A stretch of DNA of 64,000 nt, from contig NC_091972.1 in assembly GCF_036711975.1 (NCBI RefSeq), forward strand, positions 5,399,001 to 5,463,000, in the 5' to 3' direction. Source of the stretch: Onthophagus taurus (Eukaryota > Arthropoda > Insecta > Coleoptera > Scarabaeidae). A model generated the notes under the pieces. The model saw nothing but the letters and a program-made list of their open reading frames with translations. It was not told where the DNA came from and did no database searches. This document shows positions 11,101-21,900 of this stretch, in pieces. A program made the translations under genes and the position numbers. Positions within the stretch are counted from its first letter, which is position 1, and each line of letters starts with the position of its first letter.

Positions 11101-12178
11101 CAATTTCGCTCGATTTTTCATAATATTATCGTAATTTTGTACAACTTTTTGAAACTCTTCAACAACATCTTCTTGTTTTTGAACTTCCACCTCCTTTTCT
11201 TGTATCTATAAATAAATACATAATCAATAATAAAATTAAAACATAAATAAGTCAACTACAGCGGCCCATGTAACTTCAGCTGCTAATTTTCTGTAATTAT
11301 CCTCAAGTTGTAGCATGTTCTTGTGATTTTCAATTTTTTGTTTGCAATCTTTCATTTCACTATTCATTTCTTTGGATAACTATAAAGTTAAAAATTATAA
11401 ATATAATTAAATTAAAATCAAATCGATTACCTTAATTTTCTCCTCAAAAATATCTTTTAGGTTGTGATAAGCGGATTTTAATTTAACACACTCTTCGATT
11501 AATTCTTCTAAACGACTGGCTTTAATAAAGAATTTGAATTTTTGTTTGGGTTCGTTGCTTAATAAAAAATTTCTAGCTGTATCTTGATTTAAAACACAAA
11601 CTGGATTGCTTATTTGTATGTTTAAAAATGAGACAATTTGATGTACGATTTTAGCTGATTGTGAAATTACATGCCCCATGGAATCTTTAACTTTATAACC
11701 TCCTCCACCATTTGCATTAAGAGTTCTTATAACCGTTATTTCATCTCCATAAGTGGATGGTTTAAATGCATGGGGGCCACTATTTAAAATGGTGATTTCA
11801 ATAGTAGCTATGGTTTTTCCAGCTTTAACTAAACATTTTATATTATTTCCTCGTTGTGTGGTCGATGCTTTGCCTCCCAATCCAATAACTAAGGCTGTTA
11901 AAATTGCACTTTTACCAGCTCCATTATTCCCAGCAATAAAATTGATGTTATTTTTAAAAGTCACCTCTAAATGAGAATGGCACATAAAGTTTTTTAAAAC
12001 TATTCGTACAATAGTTCCAACTTTTCTCTGAAAAACAAAATAATTAAAAATTAATAATTTTTGTTTTAATATTTACATTATGCTCGTGATTGTTGTTAGT
12101 GGGTTGAGAATGAAATTGCTTAACCCGCTTCTTATCAATCAAATTTTCTTGTACTGACAGTGTCCGTTTTCTCCCCAT
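5196..12178 (-). CDS. Smc6: Structural maintenance of chromosomes protein 6
   Basis: ATPase of the Smc5/6 complex, which acts in homologous recombination and replication-fork stability in the nucleus. Thirteen exons, 5' to 3': 12077-12178, 11431-12027, 11260-11379, 11075-11205, 10816-11019, 10569-10762, 7204-7344, 6436-7145, 6210-6380, 5972-6159, 5637-5916, 5387-5581, 5196-5330. They join in frame into 1055 residues, close to the family's usual 1050-1100. Walker A GNNGAGKS is at about 67-74. Long coiled coil flanks a hinge encoded by exons 7-8 (about 450-690). The ABC signature LSGGERS is at about 977 and Walker B FYFLDEFD at about 1001. The ATG at 12178 is the first in frame and gives a basic N-terminus (MGRKRT). 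Intron 6 (7345-10568) is swollen to 3.2 kb by nested transposons; most other introns are 48-100 bp. Confidence 0.96.
7404..7610 (+). repeat. Left LTR of the gypsy element
   Basis: About 207 bp. Shares its start and its 3' part with 10422-10539, but carries an extra segment of about 90 bp (near 7436-7529) that is absent from the right copy. Confidence 0.75.
7925..9150 (-). pseudogene. Tc1/mariner-superfamily transposase remnant nested in the gypsy element
   Basis: The minus strand shows a helix-turn-helix part (SATGLSLATIKRIL near 9070), then the catalytic core: FLGKTYIHAGHT, SGTKGGDYHSDMNSQNYEKW, then VVVSDNAPYH with the second catalytic Asp near 8395, and after a frame change ALKFPPYHPALNDV and WAEVKNKIAKRN (8170-8125). 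At least three frames are needed, so it is broken. The gypsy reverse transcriptase breaks off at about 7775 and gypsy sequence resumes after about 9310, so mariner landed in gypsy. I could not define its TIRs. Confidence 0.85.
10422..10539 (+). repeat. Right LTR of the gypsy element (internally deleted)
   Basis: About 118 bp. Aligns with the left LTR except for the missing internal block after AAGTAAGTGTTG. It is preceded by the polypurine tract. Confidence 0.75.
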
Positions 12179-13320
12179 TTTGATCTTAAAGCAAAAATTA
12201 TAAAAGAAACCGATTATATTGATTTAATATTACTTAATCCTTTCATTTAAATAAAAATCACAAAGAATTATTTGAATAACTTTAGATAACACCGTTTAGT
12301 TCTTTTACACTTACATTAAGTGAGGTTATGTTCAATAACCCTATTGAACAACATAAACATAGAGCATTTGGATACAATAATTAATTGGCGCGATTTCACC
12401 ACTAAATAATAAATTAGAAATCACACTTTAACCAAAATCAAATATTATAAAACAGTGCAAAGAACGTCTTCTCCAAATTTTAGTGATTTCAAAGTTAACC
12501 CCTTGTTTTGAAAACATTTGTTGGGCGCATGCGTCATCCCGCCTTTACGTTAAATGTCATAAAATTTTTGTTAATAAAAATATTTTAAACGAAATAAATG
12601 TTAAAATAATATATAAAATTGGAATCTTTGTTTTCCACTCATTTTCATTGGAAAATATTAATTATTTTTCCGATATAACTTCAAATAAGTTGTTTTAATG
12701 GAGGTTGGTAATTGTAGTACCAATTTAAAAAAAATAAAGGTACTAAGTTTTGATATTGTTGCAACTTAATGAACATATAAATAAATAATTAAAAACAAAA
12801 ATGAATATAATAGCCTTGTTTATAGATATATGTATATTTAGAAACAAAGACAATACTGTTATGACTTATGACGCATAAAGTCATAACTTATGATCTATCA
12901 AAAGAAGAAACGGGGTTTTACCCAAAAACATGGATCGACACTCTGCCTTGAAAGTGGCAGTAAATTATACTTCACTTCTACATCAACCAAATCGCACCCA
13001 ACACCAAAAACTTTGTCTTTTTTTTCGGTCCAACCCGTCACCTAACTAAAAACGTTCTCCCCGAAATTCCAAAATCCCCGAGCTTTTATTCTTTACCCGC
13101 GCTCTCTCCTCACATCTAGACTAAACACTAATTTATCGTCAGCACTTTAGGTTCGAATTTCTTACAAGATGTTTATTTAAAAATATCTAATATTAAATTA
13201 TTTACTAAATTAACTAAATACTACGGAAATATGAAATGCGATTTGTTAGAATAACAATATATAATTTCTTCTTCCTCTTTTTAAGGCCTTTGCCTTGTAC
13301 TCTATAATCTAGAGACGTGG
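12179..13320. other. Smc6 upstream region
   Basis: AT-rich non-coding sequence upstream of Smc6, containing its presumed promoter and 5' UTR. No TATA box or second gene was convincing. A pyrimidine-rich stretch lies at 13010-13130. Confidence 0.4.
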
Positions 13321-13329
13321 CTGGGATGA

Positions 13330-13870
13330 TGAATTTCATGAATTAAGGCTGCTTTGGTTCTCTGAGAGGTCTATACTACTTGTGATGCTGACGCAGAGAT
13401 GATGACGCCAGTTTGCATCTTCTCGACTCTTTCGATATGAATAGTGCTTTAAACTTTGCTACCGATATTGTCATGTGATACTTGGTAGCTGTTTTTTCAA
13501 ATTGAAAGAGCATTCTCTGTGAGTTGTCCTCTGAGATCAACACGGCATCGTTTGCGTAGCAGATTATCTTTAGTCCAATGTGTATCCCTTTCCAACTTTC
13601 TTTACTTCAGTTATTTTCGCCCATAGTCAGATTGAAAAGGGTAGGGCTTAAGCTATCGCCTTGTCTTATTTCTGTCTGCATAGGTATACTTCGTGTCTTT
13701 CTGCCTTCCAGTTGTATTTGGGTCCAATTGTCCGTATTTAACTCAACTATAAAGTTTTTTTATCTGGGTGCACATTTTTCTTGTTGAGGAGTCTCACAAT
13801 GCCTGGATGTGCTACGCGGTCAAAATCTATAAAACACATGTTTGCTGTTTTGTTGTATTTTATAGATTTT
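13330..13870 (-). pseudogene. LINE reverse-transcriptase remnant
   Basis: Read on the minus strand from 13870 down: FIDFDRVAHPGIVRLLNKK, then LIRTIGPKYNWKAE, KAIALTLFNLTMG and IICYANDAVLISEDN, ending FKALFISKESRRCKLA. These match, in order, the DRV block, the QGC-LSPTLFN-like block and the YADD active-site block (here YAND) of a non-LTR reverse transcriptase. Several stops and frame changes are present, so it is dead. Clade not assigned. Confidence 0.75.
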
Positions 13871-14120
13871 TCCACGATCTGTCTGAGCATATATTAAATT
13901 ACTATTTAAACTTGTCTTAAGTCATGTTTCGTCGTAAGAAACCAATAATTCTCTTCAATAAGTAAACATAAACGTCTTAAAAGTTACAAAACAAGCAATT
14001 TTGATTTGTTCTGAATGAAATGGAACTTTTTAATTAAAACATAAAATAGATTAATACAGTTTTATTAAAATAAATAAAGTGTTGAAAAAGTACAATAAAT
14101 AAAAGTTTTCTTCAGTATGT

Positions 14121-14684
14121 TTAAGCAGGATGTTCAATTTTAGGTTGTGGGCTTTCAACGACAGGTGTAACTGTAGGTTTTGCAGGACCAGTTTGCGTTA
14201 TAGGCACAATCCTTTCTCCAGAAACCACCTTAACGCCCTTCTTAGGTGCTGTAACGGTTAAAATTCCATCAGAACTCAAACTGGACACGACGTCGTTTAT
14301 CTCAAATTCGCAAGGTAAAATATAACGCCTGACGAAATGCCTAGAAATATAACCGTGTTCGTCTTGTTTTTCTTCGTGTTTTCCTTCGACCACGATGCTG
14401 TTGTTGTTGGTTTTAACGGTTATTTCGCCGGGTGCGAATTGTTGGACGTCTAAGATGACTTGGAATTTATCTTTTTCGTTTGCGATCGTTGATCCGGAAT
14501 CTTGACGAGTGAGGGTGGTGTTTGTGGTCCATGGGCGAAGATATCTTGAAGTTCTTAAACTCAAAGAGTTTAAAAGGTCGTCTCGTCTTAAACCAAGACC
14601 GAATTGTTGGTCTAATAAACGAGATGGACGGTTGATTTCGAAATCATCCCACCAGTCACGGAAAAGCATTGGTACTAAAGACAT
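14121..14684 (-). CDS. Small heat-shock protein (alpha-crystallin family, l(2)efl-like)
   Basis: An ATP-independent holdase chaperone that forms cytosolic oligomers. The coding region is uninterrupted, 187 residues, within the usual 180-200 for insect sHSPs. The N-terminus has the sHSP pattern PMLFRDWWDDFEINRPSRLLDQQFG. The alpha-crystallin domain spans about 65-155 (FQVILDVQQFAPGEITVK, EGKHEEKQDEHGYISRHFVR, RYILP), ending with the GILTVTAPKK strand that contributes the dimer interface. A Pro/Thr-rich tail carries PIT, an I-x-V/I-like motif. The ATG at 14684 directly follows a splice acceptor. It resembles the lethal(2)essential-for-life group of insects. Confidence 0.96.
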   Translation of the reverse strand: MSLVPMLFRDWWDDFEINRPSRLLDQQFGLGLRRDDLLNSLSLRTSRYLRPWTTNTTLTRQDSGSTIANEKDKFQVILDVQQFAPGEITVKTNNNSIVVEGKHEEKQDEHGYISRHFVRRYILPCEFEINDVVSSLSSDGILTVTAPKKGVKVVSGERIVPITQTGPAKPTVTPVVESPQPKIEHPA

Positions 14685-14739
14685 CTAATACAAAATTTTT
14701 ATATAAGACACCAAATTAAAACTTTATTATTCTTTTTAC
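14685..14739 (-). other. 55-bp intron in the sHSP 5' UTR
   Basis: Donor AAG|GTAAAAAG at 14739 and acceptor TTGTATTAG abutting the ATG at 14684. The non-coding first exon would lie at about 14740-14805. Confidence 0.6.
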
Positions 14740-14829
14740 CTTGTTCAAATTTATCTTGAAAAAATGAAAATTTGTTTGATTTTGTTGCGTTTTCGATTTG
14801 AAACTGAAACCGTTTCGGAGATTTTTGGT

Positions 14830-14837
14830 TTTATATA
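14830..14837 (-). promoter_or_regulatory. TATA box of the sHSP gene (TATATAAA)
   Basis: TATATAAA on the minus strand. A start about 30 bp downstream (near 14800) leaves a short 5' UTR exon ending at the donor at 14739. A degenerate heat-shock element, TTCTAGACGAA, lies just upstream at about 14859-14869. Confidence 0.6.
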
Positions 14838-14880
14838 CGTTGGAGAGTTGATTCGCGATTCGTCTAGAACGCATGAATAT

Positions 14881-15969
14881 GCGATGATGTCAGTATTTGA
14901 GTCTAAGTTCCAAAAATATCTTTTCTCGTTGGGCAGAGAAAGAAAATGCGGGAAAGCCGTTGGGATTGTTGGGCTGTCCTTTTTCAATTTTTGGGTAAAA
15001 ATAGAAACTCGATCGAATTGAGCTACAAACAAGTTTGACTAATTTTTCCTTTTATAGGTATTAAAAGAAAAGCAATATTAAATCATGTAGATTCTATTTC
15101 GCAATATAGACGATAACAAATTTTACTAACTAAACAATTAACAAATTACAAATTTATACATTCAAAGAGTATTATTACACGATTAATCTATCGCTTACAG
15201 TTCCTATTAATTGTTAATAGTAGCAATAATCATTGGAACTACACCTACAATTAGTATTTAACAGTATTGTTTTGTAAAAAATTGACGAATTTCACCATGA
15301 CGTTTCGTTTTTTTATTGCAGATAAAAACCTGTATTTTTTTTCTTTATTAAAAGAAGGTATAAATTTTCTTAAGAGTATTTTACTTAATTCTTTAACAAT
15401 TAATATCTGCAGAATAGGGGAAATTAATTGTTATTAGCAATAAAAAGAATATAAACATTTTAGTTCTATTGTTTTATATAGGAATGTGGTCGACAGTTTC
15501 TTTTTTGCTTTAAGCAGTAATTGGCACAGTTGATTATCAGAATTACAATAAATAAGAAAAAGAATTATGAGCTATAATAAAAATACGTATACAGGGATAC
15601 ATTTTGCTTCTTCTTTTTCAAAAATTCATTTTGAGCAAGAGAGGAACATAAAAAGCTTTGAAGGCACTTTTGTCAACCCAGAAGCCAAATTGAACATAGT
15701 AGAATTAAAGCAGCAAAACGTGATATGTTATTTTTAATTTGAAAATAATTTAAATAAGTAAAAAAAGTCATAACAGATCCATATAAATCATAAAAACGAA
15801 TTATAACTATTATTGCATCTGTTGCTTATTTCTTTTTTCAACGATTGCCTTAACAATACAAAATACTATCTCAAAAAAAATGTCTTGTATACTTACAAAA
15901 TAAATTATTTAAAATATATTTATGAACTTTCATATCATTTCTTTTTTGTATCTTTCTTTTCATTATCAT
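14881..15969. other. Intergenic region
   Basis: Upstream flank of the sHSP gene and 3' flank of Ric1. AT-rich; no coding homology or RNA gene recognised. Confidence 0.4.
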
Positions 15970-18900
15970 TTATGAGATAACACAGGTGGAACTAGCGGAA
16001 TTATCACTACCCGCAACGATTTTATCAACACTCTGTTTTACATTTAGACCACCTGAACTCGAAACCTCGCTAAGCCGTTCTTTCGTAGCTAAACTACTAC
16101 TTACGCTGGACCTTTTGTCTTTGTTCGACGTTTGACTAGACGTTTCAATGGTCGAGCTGACCTTACGAGTACGTTTTCCACCCTCACTGGCCGCCGATAC
16201 TTTACTTAACGTAACAGAAACGGCTTGTTGGTGTTCTAAAATTTGTTGATGTTGAATTTTTGTGGCCAGAATGGTTGAGAGGACGGAAAGTTGATTGTGA
16301 ATTGCTAACATGAACGTTTGGTAACCTAGGCTAAAAAATATATAGAGTAATAATTTTTGTTTCTTAAGATTTAATTTACCATTCTTTATTTGTCCAAAAA
16401 TAAAGTATTTGTAAACCCTGTTTTAGGCGAGCCACAGATTCGATTGTTTGATCAGGTGATTTTGCTGCGTTTACCGTTCGTACCACTGCCATTGCATCGC
16501 GGAGTAAAACAGAAATCAATAAGGACCATTCTAAACAACCAGCTTCCAAGAATAATTGTAACAAATATCTAGAAAAAAATATTTCTCAATATCCTACGTT
16601 ATAAGCTGATTATTTCAACATTGGGAGCTTGGTGTATATTTTGTAAAAAGCAAAACCGATTTAAAACAAAACAAAATTAAATGTGCTTAACAGAAAAGTA
16701 ACTAAAAAGATGATTATAATAAAACGACTAATTTTGTGTATTATAAAATAATCAAACACTAGAAATTTAAAATCCTTAATATCAAATTATTTATTCTTAC
16801 CTTAATTGTACTTCCGCCCTAGGTGATCCTTTATTCCCTCCAGACGATAATTGTTCTAAAAGTTGGGACGAAGGCATCTCCCAATTTTCCGCTGAACACT
16901 GCCCCAACTCCTTTTCATCTCCCCAAACACTCGAAGTGATACTCATTGCGGACTCGTCCAAAATATTCGCGCTAATTTGCGTTTCTAATAACTTAAAACT
17001 ACCAATTACGGACGGCTTTCTGGTTTGCACCTTATCATCGTATAAAACCATTTTTTTCTCGAATATATCATTAAATTTTTGGTCCTTATAAAACGTATCC
17101 GCTTGACTTTCGATATCGGTTTCGCCGATTTCCGTTTCCGCTATTTGACTCGATAATTCTAAAGTACTTAAAGGGTTTATTATTCCTGAAGGTGGTACTC
17201 CTGGAAAGCTTGTGTAACCACTATCACCAATGTGACTTTTGGTTCCATTATCTGTTTGGATTTCTTTTATTTTCTCGTCGATGCTTGTTATTGGGCTTAA
17301 AGGAGGGGATTGGTATTTGAAGGGATCGTTATCTAATAAAACGGCTGGGTACGGCCAGTTGAAATCATCGTGGAGTTGTTTTAAAGCTGTTACGGAGTCG
17401 TTTACTTGAGCAGCACGGTCACGCTCTTTCCCCAACCAAGCTACGAGATGAAAATCTAAATGAGCGGCGAAATAACCTAAGTCAGCGAGACGATGTGCAC
17501 TAAGAAGTCTTCGCGCGTGGCGTTGAAGTATTACATCAATAAAAAATTCTTCTGCTGTTGTAGTATTAGGTTCTCTAAAATATTTTGATGTTAATTTAAT
17601 TAAAATATTTGCGTTTAATTATTACTTATTTTCATTTTTTGCAGATGTATTTAAAGGAACCGATTTCTTCCTAGCAATAATAGGCGATTCCAAGATGGAA
17701 TTAGCAGGTGCACTAGTTCCCAATTTAGCATCAGGAGTTTTTGGACTAATTGTCGTGCTATAACTCCTCATTCTCTGCACGTTTCCAAGTACTAAAGAAA
17801 TGTCTTCTGCGTTTGGACTAACTGGTGGTGTTTGTGGGGTCATCCCCAATTTATTCGTTAGAATAAACGATGTTCTTGGGGATTCAACATCATTTGGATC
17901 TTTAAAAAACACAAATAATTAATATTATTTTATCTACTAATTAAAAAATTTTAACTTTACCTATCGCACGTAAAAATCTAACCAAATCCTTGGCTAGTTC
18001 CCATTTCGATTGTACTAAAGCGGTATCTAAGAGCAGCGTCGCGTGCTGTCTACTAACAGAAGACGTCTCTAAGTTCTGCAACAAGCGAAAAGGCTTTCAT
18101 ACTGTTTGCGTTTTTTACTACAAAAATAAGCACTACAAAAATAATTTCAAACTACTTTACCTGGAGGATTATAAGGTATGAAGCTGCAGTATCCAATTGC
18201 CCTTTCGCCATGCAGTCTTGGAACAGATCTTTTGGTTTACCAGCGACAGAAAACAAATATGGCCAAAGAGCTATTTCGGTTTTTCGCGCGCATTGAACTA
18301 CAGTTTGAAGGTACACCGGAAATTCCATTATGAATTCGATTACGCTGGGAAGTTGAGCATCAGGAATCGGTTCTTTACTAGTTGCTTCTTCTTCTAAAAC
18401 CTATACAAAAATAAAAACATTAAAAAAGTCACAAATTGAAAAAATAACGTACTTCATGTAATAATAATTCTAATGAATGCGGAAAATAAGGCAAATTAGT
18501 ACAACTTCTTGCAATTTCCCATGCGTGGTAACCCAAATTTCTCCGAATTAATTGCCTTAATATTTGATGCAAATAAACTTGACTCTAAAACAAATTAATA
18601 ACAATAAGAAGTTATTAATCATTGAAGAACTCACCGTTCGTTGTAAAACACTAAAAGGTAACGAAAACGGAGAATTATCCGTGGCATATAAAACGGTATC
18701 ATTTTCCGCACCCAAAATAATAACATCCTCAAATAAAATCGCTAAAGGATAAATCTTTAATTGAAACGGTAACATAATCCGTTTAGACATAAAAGTGTGG
18801 GATTTATCTCCATCCCTAGGACAAATTGGTAACCAAACTCGCATTCCGTACACCCCACAAAATAACCATAAAGCTTCAGTTAGATGGGCTTTATCCAATT

Positions 18901-21900
18901 TCTTTTTCCCAGGTACCCAAACGCTTTCAACATATCCAGCTAATACCGTAGGCATAGAACACGTAAATCTATCACCATTGTTAGCTTCCAATTGCACCAT
19001 AAGTAATCTCCCACTAATATTAAACACAATACTCTCTGAATTCGAATTTTGATTCCGTCCAGTTTCAGTACGAAACGTTGTTAAAGTTACGGAAACTATA
19101 CAAGCTGGATATACACACAACGAAGAAATATCGACAATTTGCGATTTTGTAACATCAATATTGCCGGAAGAATTGGTGTAGTTCAAGTCCCAAATGGTGA
19201 CTAAAGCGTCTCCATCGAACGTGATTAGTTGATCTTGAAGGTTATTTATTATCAGAATGGGTGAATTTACTTTTACGATTTTCGCAAATTTGTTATCTAA
19301 TTTGCAGTCTTTCGAATAAAAACGGAGTTCTTCGCTGTTATCTAAAATGCTATAACAACCCATAACGAGATAATCGCGCCACCAAAGCAATCCTCCCGAT
19401 ACGATAAAATCTTTTTCTTGAGTTTCGTTCCCGAATAGTTTCCAACGGCGAGTTTGCATTGAATAATGAGCTATTCCAGCTCGACCTGCTATACCTAAAT
19501 TTTGGCCGGAATTATCAATTGCTGAATACTAGAAATTAATGGATAAGTAATAAATTTTAGTAATTTGGAGTTTATTTACTCTAATAGGCCAATTTGTCGC
19601 AGAATATGTGGACGGAACAGGTACAACTAACCATTGTCTACCTTCAGACAAACTACTTGAATTTAAACTTGGTGATTCCCCAAAAACACTTTCCTCTTTG
19701 CAAGAACGGTCAGAAAATATTTTAATTAACGTATCAGCGGAATTCACGTATAATTTATCTTCCCCTTGAAGATACAAATTACTTTGTTGGCTCTAATAAA
19801 TAAATAAATTAATTTTGAAAATAAAAAATTGATTTAATTCACACACCATACAAGGATTTATCGTTAAAGCACTTTTAACAAAATCCAATTGAATCATACT
19901 ACTTCCATAAGAGTTATCTTCACATTGATCATTATTACCGTTATCATCACGACTTTTTTCATTACCACTTAAATTATTTTCTTTATGAACCATCCATAAT
20001 TGGTACCCTTCAGTTGCGAATTCCATTGAAATAACATGAAGCGGATTTCCATTTTTTAAGTCAACGTTTAAACCGTAATCCCAACCTAAAGAACACGTTA
20101 ACAAAGCTCCAAATGTCGACCACATCGCGATTCCACCATGACCCCACGCGGCAACTAAAGCGCAACCATCCGGCGTCCATTTAATCGTTTTTACGGCGCC
20201 CGGACAACCCGGATAATCTTTACTTCCTAATACACATTGATGCGAAACACCTAATCCACCAGTTGTTTCATCAACATAATAAACAATACATTCAGAACTA
20301 AAATTATTAAAAAAATGAAATTAATAATAAAGTTAGATTTAAATAATTACTTTGCTCTGCCAAAAGTTATTAATCGATATTTATGGTTAACTGTGGCGCA
20401 GGTTGCGTCTTCGATACCTTGAGCCCAAATTCCTTGAACTTGCTGAAAAATAATTGTATAATTAATTAATAATAATTAAATTATGTAAATTCTTACGTTG
20501 GGGTCAAATTTTAAAGATGATGCTGTTAAGAATGCTGCTCGACCATCGTTTAAAACGATTGCAAATCCGCCGATTAATGGAGAGTATTCAATATCTATGA
20601 TGAAGGTATTTTCTTCTACGATTGGCACAGCTAAAAATAATCGTAATGCCTTAAATAAATGGTGTTACATTAATGGTATGCGGACAAAGTGTCATTTAAT
20701 GTTTGAATGTTGCAGAAGTGAGGTTTGTGTTTGGGGGAACAAATCCTTTATGTTGATAAATATTGAAAAACTGTTGACAACCGCAAAAGTACAAATTTTA
20801 CGTTTGATAAAATAGCAGTCCGTTCGATTATTCTCCAACCAGCATCGTTAACACATTTGTGTATACTGATATGGTTCACTCTAGTGATGGAATGGATAGT
20901 GATTTTGAAAAAAGCCGGATACCGGATATTCGGCCACATTATTGCGATATTTGAATAAAAATGAAATTAATAAGAAAGCTGATAAGATATGTCAACTTAT
21001 TTGGATCCAAAATACAAAATGAACTTTTTTGATGCTGATTTAACTAACGAAGCAACTTTAAAAAGAGGATACATTAATTAATAATTCGCGATATTTCTAT
21101 AAGGATCCTTCAAGAAATAAAAACTATTTTTCAAAACGGGTTGGTTCATTGGAAAGAAGACACTTTCATTAACACTTTGGGAAATTTTCATAGTCATATT
21201 CCAGGAACTGGATTTTATACGAATTTTCAAAACTTAATCGGCGAAAATTACAAAATTCGAAAAAATTGTTGTTCGTTTCAAAAATATATTTCTCAAGAAC
21301 TGAGAGTGATTTTTCAAAACCGCTTCTTGCATTAAAAAGAGGATACTTTAATTAATAATTGGTGATATTTCCACAAGGACCCTTCAAAAAATTAATTTTA
21401 TAGCGAATTTTGAAAATTATCGATGAAAATTGCAAGATCGAAAATTTAGCAAAACTTCAAATATTGTTTTCTCAAAAACTAAAAGCTATTTTTCAAAACG
21501 GGTTGGTTCATTGGAAAGAAGACACTTTTATTAACACTTTGGGAAATTTTCATACTCATATTCCAAGAACTGGATTTTGGATTTTTGGAAAATTACAAAA
21601 TTTGAAAAAATTGTCGTTTGTTTCAAAAATGTATTTCTCAAGAACTGAAAGTGATTTTTCAAAACGGCTTGTTGCATTAACACGTTCGCTGACAACTCTC
21701 AAGGTAGTCGGCTCCGCGTGGAGTCGATGGCATATGGTACGATAGCCGACTGGCTCCTAGCGGAGTCAGTGGCACTGAACGTGTTAAAAAGAGGATACTT
21801 TAATTAATAATCCAAAGTGATAACAGCGACAGTTCTGTTAGTAATGAATGTGATGATGATTTACAAGCGAAGAGAAGAAAACTAGACGAAACTGCAACAA

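Noticed and set aside
14764-15021. Plus-strand frame opposite the sHSP promoter
   Set aside because: Overlaps the TATA box and 5' UTR of the minus-strand gene; no homology recognised.
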